The translations under genes and the position numbers were made by a program. The notes below the pieces were generated by a model that was given only the letters and a program-made list of their open reading frames with translations, did no database searches and was not told the origin of the DNA. This document shows positions 14,263-18,218 of a stretch of 18,218 nucleotides of DNA, in pieces. How positions within the stretch are numbered: position 1 is the first letter of the stretch; each line of letters starts with the position of its first letter. The stretch is from contig MGQN01000003.1 of NCBI GenBank assembly GCA_001797845.1, positions 1-18,218 on the forward strand, written 5' to 3'. The stretch comes from Deltaproteobacteria bacterium RBG_16_44_11. Its GTDB lineage: Bacteria > Desulfobacterota > Syntrophia > Syntrophales > Smithellaceae.

Positions 14263-14340
14263 ATGCAAAAAACAGTTAAAATATTGTCATTAAATAATTG
14301 GTGGTGGTGGAACCTCACAGGGAGGATTTTCCGCCGCTGA
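14263..14340 (+). CDS. trpL: trp leader peptide (TrpL-like) for trpE, four tandem Trp codons
   Basis: The 25-residue frame begins M-Q-K-T-V-K-I-L-S-L-N-N, continues with W-W-W-W (TGG codons 14299-14310) and ends N-L-T-G-R-I-F-R-R before TGA at 14338-14340. Its promoter lies about 33 bp upstream and a terminator lies just downstream, ahead of trpE, exactly the layout of a trp attenuator. A purine-rich but weak ribosome site (agaaag) precedes the ATG. The stop codon falls at the end of RNA segment 2, so a ribosome that finishes the peptide would mask the antiterminator. The Asn-Asn-Trp-Trp-Trp core matches the leader in front of trpB2. Confidence 0.9.
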   Translation: MQKTVKILSLNNWWWWNLTGRIFRR

Positions 14341-14397
14341 TATTTTTTAATTAAAATCAAAGCCGTGGAGAGCCTCCGGGATCTTCACGGCTTTTTT
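14301..14397 (+). promoter_or_regulatory. trp attenuator: antiterminator and first terminator before trpE
   Basis: The terminator pairs aaagccgtggaga (14359-14371) with tcttcacggcttt (14382-14394), 13 pairs including one G-U, followed by six T (14392-14397). The competing antiterminator pairs segment 2 (14321-14338) with the terminator's 5' arm and loop (14361-14377): 17 pairs including ggagg with cctcc, with one mismatch and one bulge. A protector 1:2 pairing, gtggtgg of the Trp codons with ccgccgc (14331-14337), is also possible. The geometry is that of classical attenuation: a ribosome stalled on the Trp codons leaves 14321-14338 free, while one at the stop codon covers it. Confidence 0.88.
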
Positions 14398-14412
14398 ATT
14401 TATAGCACATTC

Positions 14413-14445
14413 AAAGGCCGTGATAAAAAAATCACGGCCTTTTTT
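14413..14445 (+). terminator. Second, tandem terminator before trpE
   Basis: The stem aaaggccgtgat (14413-14424) pairs exactly with atcacggccttt (14431-14442) around AAAAAA, followed by a T run to 14445. It stands 15 nt beyond the end of the first terminator and resembles it (shared ggccgtg/gccgtg core). No antiterminator partner was found for it. Confidence 0.85.
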
Positions 14446-14660
14446 ATTAATGAGGCTCAAATATTACAAGCAAAGCGCGGTAATATTTGCAAGCCGAATT
14501 AATCCCAGGAGCGAAGTACCCTGAATAACCTGAAGGTCACCGTGGGGGCATCTACGACGACGCGGGATCGGGCACTCGCTGAAAACGAACGCAGTGAAGT
14601 TTGAAGCGTAAGTGGAATTAATCCCCGCTGCAGGCAGGGGATGAATATAAGGAGAAAATT
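14446..14660 (+). repeat. Repeat-rich spacer between the trp attenuator and trpE
   Basis: This 215-bp stretch has no gene. It starts with an inverted repeat, caaatattac (14458-14467) with gtaatatttg (14480-14489). The 11-mer gaattaatccc appears at 14496-14506 and 14615-14625, flanking about 108 bp. Inside lies aataacctgaaggtcac (14524-14540), identical to 36-52, and a hairpin-like segment cgct..aaac/gttt..agcg (about 14578-14609). A cccc/gggg pair (14623-14640) precedes the trpE ribosome site AAGGAG. I see no convincing second promoter. Confidence 0.6.
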
Positions 14661-16154
14661 ATGTATCAGCCCGGTTTTGCTCAGTTTGAAAAGTTAGCTC
14701 AAAGCGGAAATCTGATTCCGGTCTATCGGGAAATACTGGCCGATGTGGAAACGCCGGTTTCCGTTTTAATGAAACTCCAAAACAAAGACCACGTTTATCT
14801 TCTGGAAAGTGTTGAAGGAGGCGAGAAGTGGGGCCGGTATTCTTTTTTAGGGACAGATGCCGGTGTTGTGTTCAGAGTCCATGGTGATAAGATCATTATC
14901 CAGGAGAAGGGAAGAACCACAACCCGCGAGTATAAGGGTAATCCGCTGAGTGGGCTTCGCGATTTGCTCAATCGCTATAAACCCGTTTCCATTTCCGGCC
15001 TGCCGCGGTTTTACGGCGGCGCGGTAGGTTTCCTGGGCTATGAAATGGTGCGCTACTTTGAAAAACTTCCGCCAAGTCCGCCGGACGATCTGAATCTGGA
15101 CGAAGCTGTTTTTGTCATCAGCGATTCCATCATGATTTTTGATAACGTGCGCCATACGATCAAGGTAGTCGCCTGTGCCTATACAGAGGGAACAGATTCA
15201 CTGGAAGAGAGTTATGATGCTTCGTGCCGGAAGATTGAAGCGATGATCGAAACGATTTCGGCAGCTGCATCTCATAAACCAGCCGCCGCCACGGGGAGTG
15301 AAGTTAATTTTAAATCCAATATGACGCCGGATCAATACAAAGCCGCCATTGAGAAAGCCAAAGAATACATTGTCGCGGGAGATATCATTCAGGTTGTTCT
15401 TTCGCAGCGTTTTGAGACTGATTGCCGCTCCAATCCCATCGATCTTTACCGGGCACTGCGTTTTGTAAATCCCTCGCCTTATCTTTTCTTTCTCAAGGTA
15501 GATGATCTGACGCTTATCGGTTCTTCGCCGGAAGTAATGGTGCGCAAAGAAGAAGATACCGTGGAATTGCGTCCGATTGCCGGCACAAGAAAAAGAGGCA
15601 AAACCGAGCAGGAAGACCGGGCTCTATCCGATGAATTGCTCTCCGATGAGAAAGAACGTGCGGAACACGTGATGCTGGTTGATCTGGGGCGCAATGATCT
15701 GGGGCGCGTGGCTCAAACCGGCAGCGTTCAGGTGAATCAATATATGGTTGTGGAAAAATATTCTCATGTCATGCATCTGGTATCTAACGTGCGCGCGCAG
15801 TTGGCCAAAGGCAAGGACGCCTTCGATGTTTTAGCGGCGACATTTCCGGCGGGTACCTTGACCGGCGCTCCCAAAGTCCGGGCGATGGAAATTATCGGTG
15901 AGCTGGAAAAAGTAAAAAGAGGGCCCTACGGCGGCGCGGTAGGATATTTCAGTTTCAGCGGCAATATGGATTTATGCATCACCATCCGGACGATGGTTTT
16001 AAAAAACGGCAAAATTTATGTCCAGGCGGGAGCGGGGATTGTTTATGATTCCATTCCCGAATCGGAGCATCAGGAATCGCTCAACAAATCACGAGGCATG
16101 CTGCAGGCCGTGCGCCTGGCGGTTGGCGGCTTTGAAATTAAGAATGGTAATTGA
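14661..16154 (+). CDS. trpE: Anthranilate synthase component I
   Basis: TrpE converts chorismate to anthranilate, using ammonia supplied by TrpG, as the first step of tryptophan synthesis. The 497-residue length is normal. The N-terminal region carries LLESVEGGEKWGRYSFLG; the LLES motif (47-50) belongs to the tryptophan feedback site, so allosteric control is likely kept. The chorismate-binding region shows GSSPEVMVR, RPIAGTRKRG, GTLTGAPKVRAMEII (TLTGAPK at 399-405), GPYGGAVGYFS and IYVQAGAGIVYDSIPESEHQE. AAGGAG stands just before the ATG, as for trpB2. Transcription is controlled by the attenuator at 14263-14445. trpG follows after a 136-bp repeat-filled gap. Confidence 0.96.
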   Translation: MYQPGFAQFEKLAQSGNLIPVYREILADVETPVSVLMKLQNKDHVYLLESVEGGEKWGRYSFLGTDAGVVFRVHGDKIIIQEKGRTTTREYKGNPLSGLRDLLNRYKPVSISGLPRFYGGAVGFLGYEMVRYFEKLPPSPPDDLNLDEAVFVISDSIMIFDNVRHTIKVVACAYTEGTDSLEESYDASCRKIEAMIETISAAASHKPAAATGSEVNFKSNMTPDQYKAAIEKAKEYIVAGDIIQVVLSQRFETDCRSNPIDLYRALRFVNPSPYLFFLKVDDLTLIGSSPEVMVRKEEDTVELRPIAGTRKRGKTEQEDRALSDELLSDEKERAEHVMLVDLGRNDLGRVAQTGSVQVNQYMVVEKYSHVMHLVSNVRAQLAKGKDAFDVLAATFPAGTLTGAPKVRAMEIIGELEKVKRGPYGGAVGYFSFSGNMDLCITIRTMVLKNGKIYVQAGAGIVYDSIPESEHQESLNKSRGMLQAVRLAVGGFEIKNGN

Positions 16155-16290
16155 TTTTTCAATTCCTCTCCCTCGAAGGCCATGGTGCCCTTCAGGGTAG
16201 AGAGGGTAAGGGAGAGGGTGAAAATAGTGAAACACCCCTCCCCTCAATCCCCTCCCGCAAGGGGAGGGGAAATTACTTTGGAGATAGTAT
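16155..16290 (+). repeat. Two GC-rich inverted repeats between trpE and trpG
   Basis: The first pairs cctctccct (16165-16173) with agggagagg (16209-16217), with a weaker inner pairing of gaaggc and gcccttc. The second pairs cccctccc (16249-16256) with gggagggg (16262-16269) around five bases, and a further copy of cccctccc lies at 16235-16242. There is no T tract, so they need not stop transcription. They look like members of a dispersed repeat family and may affect mRNA stability. A GGAG before 16291 serves as the trpG ribosome site. Confidence 0.7.
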
Positions 16291-16878
16291 ATGATTTTGA
16301 TGATCGATAATTACGATTCCTTTACCTTCAATATAGTGCAGTATCTGGGGCAAATGGGTGAGGTTGTGCAGGTGTATCGCAACGATAAGATAAAAACGGA
16401 AGAGATAAGACGTCTGAAACCTCAGGCCATCTTCCTTTCCCCGGGCCCTTGCACGCCGCGCGAGGCGGGAATTACGGTTGATGTTGTTCGCGAATTTTAT
16501 AAAGATGTGCCGATTATGGGAATATGCCTGGGGCATCAGGCCATAGGTTACGCCTTTGGCGGCGATGTCGTTGGTGCTTCGCGCATTATGCACGGCAAAA
16601 CTTCGCCGATTATCAATGACGGCAAGACAATTTTTGTCGGACTTCCCAATCCTTTTTCCGCCGGGCGCTATCATTCCCTGATTGTAAAAAGAGAAACACT
16701 CCCCGCCTGTCTGGAAATAAGCGCGCATACGGCCGAAGGTGAAATAATGGGATTGCGGCACAAGGAGTTTCCCGTTGAAGGTATTCAGTTCCATCCGGAA
16801 TCAGTGCTGACACCGCAGGGCAAACGCATTATTAAGAATTTTTTGAAATATACAGGGCGAAAGGAGCATTTATCATGA
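16291..16878 (+). CDS. trpG: Anthranilate synthase component II (glutamine amidotransferase)
   Basis: TrpG takes ammonia from glutamine and passes it to TrpE. The 195-residue class I amidotransferase has the catalytic nucleophile C79 in GICLGHQAIGYAFGG and the His/Glu pair H168 and E170 in FHPESVLTP. The oxyanion-side motif LSPGPCTPREAGI is present. Proteins of this group often serve both anthranilate and para-aminobenzoate synthesis (TrpG/PabA), and the sequence alone does not exclude a shared role, but the trpE-trpG-trpD order makes tryptophan its main task. Its stop overlaps the trpD start by four bases (ATGA). Confidence 0.95.
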   Translation: MILMIDNYDSFTFNIVQYLGQMGEVVQVYRNDKIKTEEIRRLKPQAIFLSPGPCTPREAGITVDVVREFYKDVPIMGICLGHQAIGYAFGGDVVGASRIMHGKTSPIINDGKTIFVGLPNPFSAGRYHSLIVKRETLPACLEISAHTAEGEIMGLRHKEFPVEGIQFHPESVLTPQGKRIIKNFLKYTGRKEHLS

Positions 16879-17885
16879 TTAAAGAAGCAATTGATAAAGC
16901 AGTTAAAAAAACCGATCTGCGCGAAGCGGAAATGATGGCGGCAATGGAAGAAATTATGGACGGCACAGCTACGCAGGCTCAAATTGCTGCGTTAATCACG
17001 GCTCTGCGTATGAAAGGCGAAACGGTGGAAGAAGTCACCGGCGCGGCGCGCATCATGCGCCAGAAAGCTACCCGGGTGAATGCCTGCGCTACAACCATAG
17101 TTGATACCTGCGGGACCGGCGGTGATTCCCTGAACACTTTCAATATTTCGACCACCGCGGCATTCGTTGTGGCGGCGGCTGGCATTGTCGTGGCCAAGCA
17201 CGGCAATCGCGCGGTTTCCAGCGGCTGCGGCAGCGCCGACGTCCTGGAGGCTCTGGGCGTGAATATCAGCGCCGGTCAGGAAATTGTCGAAGAATGCGTT
17301 CAGCAAATCGGCATCGGCTTTCTTTTCGCGCCGAAACTGCACGGCGCCATGAAATATGCCATCGGGCCGCGGCGCGAAATTGGCATCCGCACAATTTTTA
17401 ATATGCTGGGGCCGTTGACCAATCCGGCGGGAGCAACCGCTCAGCTTCTGGGTGTGTATGATCCGAAGCTTACCGAAATGTTTGCCGATGTATTGAAAAA
17501 TATGGGCACAAAGAGAGCTTTTGTCGTGCACGGAATGGATGGTTTGGATGAAGTTACTCTTTCGCGTGAAACCCGCGTGGCCGAACTAAAAAACGGGATT
17601 GTCAAAACTTACAACATCAATCCGGTTGATTATTTCGGGCAAACATATCCGCTGGAAGCTATACGCGGCGGGGATCCCGCCCTAAACGCGCAAATAACCA
17701 GAGATGTTCTTTCCGGGAAAAACGGCGCCTGCCGCAACATCGTCTTGATTAATTCGGCTCTCGCCATTATCGCGGGAGAAAAAGCGGATAATGTTAAAGA
17801 TGGAATTAAGCTTGCCGCGGATTGCATTGATAGCGGAGCGGCAGTCAAGAAACTGCAAGCACTGATTGAACTGAGCAACTCTTGA
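16875..17885 (+). CDS. trpD: Anthranilate phosphoribosyltransferase
   Basis: TrpD transfers the phosphoribosyl group of PRPP to anthranilate. The 336-residue length is typical. The PRPP-binding motifs CGTGGDSLNTFNIST (79-93) and KHGNRAVSSGCGSADVLEALG (from 108, split here by length) are intact, and the anthranilate-side segment with GAMKYAIGPRREIGIRTIFN, then NMLGPLTNPA, follows. The gene is translationally coupled to trpG by an ATGA overlap with an AAAGGAG ribosome site inside the end of trpG. The trpD frame stands apart from TrpG, so it is not the TrpGD fusion of enteric bacteria. Confidence 0.96.
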   Translation: MIKEAIDKAVKKTDLREAEMMAAMEEIMDGTATQAQIAALITALRMKGETVEEVTGAARIMRQKATRVNACATTIVDTCGTGGDSLNTFNISTTAAFVVAAAGIVVAKHGNRAVSSGCGSADVLEALGVNISAGQEIVEECVQQIGIGFLFAPKLHGAMKYAIGPRREIGIRTIFNMLGPLTNPAGATAQLLGVYDPKLTEMFADVLKNMGTKRAFVVHGMDGLDEVTLSRETRVAELKNGIVKTYNINPVDYFGQTYPLEAIRGGDPALNAQITRDVLSGKNGACRNIVLINSALAIIAGEKADNVKDGIKLAADCIDSGAAVKKLQALIELSNS

Positions 17886-17908
17886 GGCTCTTGTAAAAAA
17901 AATTTTCT

Positions 17909-18041
17909 TGTCATTGCGAGTCCGCAACGGCGGACGAAGCAATCTGACATAGTCGTTGCGAGGGTTTAGCCCGCGGCAATCTCAAAAGTTCCTTCGTTTT
18001 GTTCAAGAGATGGCTTCGTCACTACGCTCCTCGCCATGACA
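17909..18041. repeat. Inverted-repeat element between trpD and trpC
   Basis: The ends tgtcattgcgag (17909-17920) and ctcgccatgaca (18030-18041) are inverse complements with one mismatch. Inward, gacgaagcaatct (17933-17945) pairs with agatggcttcgtc (18008-18020), again with one mismatch. A second, diverged direct copy of the left unit (gtcgttgcgag..gcggcaatct) lies at about 17953-17982. The 133-bp element has no coding capacity. It resembles the 'tcattgcgag..gaagcaatct' dispersed repeats common in many bacterial genomes. Confidence 0.8.
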
Positions 18042-18059
18042 GGTTTAGTAAAGGATAAC

Positions 18060-18218
18060 ATGATTCTCGATAAGATTATCGAAACTAAAAATGATGAAGT
18101 GGCGCAGTTGAAAAAACACACAACTGCGTCCGCTTTGAAAAAATCAATAGCTGGGCTTCCACCATGCCGGAATTTTGAGAAGGCCGTCAGCGGGAAGGAT
18201 TGTTCGATTATTGCCGAA
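18060..18218 (+). CDS. trpC: Indole-3-glycerol-phosphate synthase, N-terminal part (cut by window end)
   Basis: The first 53 codons are present and remain open at the window edge. The translation starts MILDKIIETKNDEVAQLKK and reaches CSIIAE, matching the usual TrpC start with its phosphate-side lysine region KxSP expected just after the cut. TrpC closes the indole ring from carboxyphenylaminodeoxyribulose phosphate. AAAGGAT precedes the ATG. It follows trpD after a 174-bp gap filled by an inverted-repeat element. The gene must continue beyond the window; its C terminus, and any fusion to TrpF, cannot be seen. Confidence 0.88.
   Translation, partial: MILDKIIETKNDEVAQLKKHTTASALKKSIAGLPPCRNFEKAVSGKDCSIIAE

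Noticed and set aside
16273..16794. 173-codon open frame on the minus strand across trpG
   Set aside because: It is antisense to a clear trpG with all catalytic residues and has no family features; it is an effect of codon bias.

Overview
The window looks like a chromosomal core region of a Gram-negative bacterium with roughly mid-40s GC. The gene mix (DUF523/DUF1722 fusion, NtrC-type two-component pair, single-chain CdaA-YbbR diadenylate cyclase, TrpB2-type synthase, NifH-free anaerobe-like content) and the dispersed 'tcattgcgag...' repeats suggest a deltaproteobacterium in the broad sense (Syntrophales/Desulfobacterota-like). That placement is inference from gene style, not proof. I see no phage, transposase, CRISPR array, tRNA or rRNA.

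Layout. 1-125: short tandem repeats. 126-890 (+): surE. 904-2444 (-): a 24-residue MORN-type repeat protein followed by a double-domain universal stress protein. 2445-2902: AT-rich divergent control region with a consensus sigma70 promoter and a 13-bp-arm palindrome. 2903-3850 (+): DUF523-DUF1722 protein. 3894-4159: a trp-type attenuator whose leader peptide has three consecutive Trp codons. 4160-5521 (+): TrpB2. 5546-5589: terminator. 5607-7213 (+): a small four-Cys protein coupled to rarA. 7651-10816 (+): membrane histidine kinase and NtrC-type regulator. 10884-11366 (-): ferritin-like protein. 11455-13984 (-): cdaA-ybbR fusion followed by corA. 14202-14445: a second trp attenuator, with four consecutive Trp codons and two terminators in tandem. 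14661-18218 (+): trpE, trpG, trpD and the start of trpC, with repeat elements between trpE/trpG and trpD/trpC.

The main hidden signal is a tryptophan regulon built on two separate ribosome-mediated attenuators, about 10 kb apart. One precedes a TrpB2-type synthase and the other precedes trpEGDC. Both leader peptides are too short for ordinary gene calling (19 and 25 residues). They share an Asn-Asn-Trp-Trp-Trp core, a TTGACAG promoter element about 60 bp before the start codon, and downstream intrinsic terminators. For trpE, the antiterminator pairing competes directly with the terminator and fits the position of a ribosome stalled at the Trp codons. For trpB2, a more indirect relay is needed. 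The arrangement argues that TrpB2 serves tryptophan synthesis in this organism.

Other points of note are the fusion of the c-di-AMP cyclase to its usual partner YbbR, with an RHT in place of the usual RHR motif and a CorA channel in the same operon; the small Cys protein locked to rarA by an ATGA overlap; and several families of short structured repeats.
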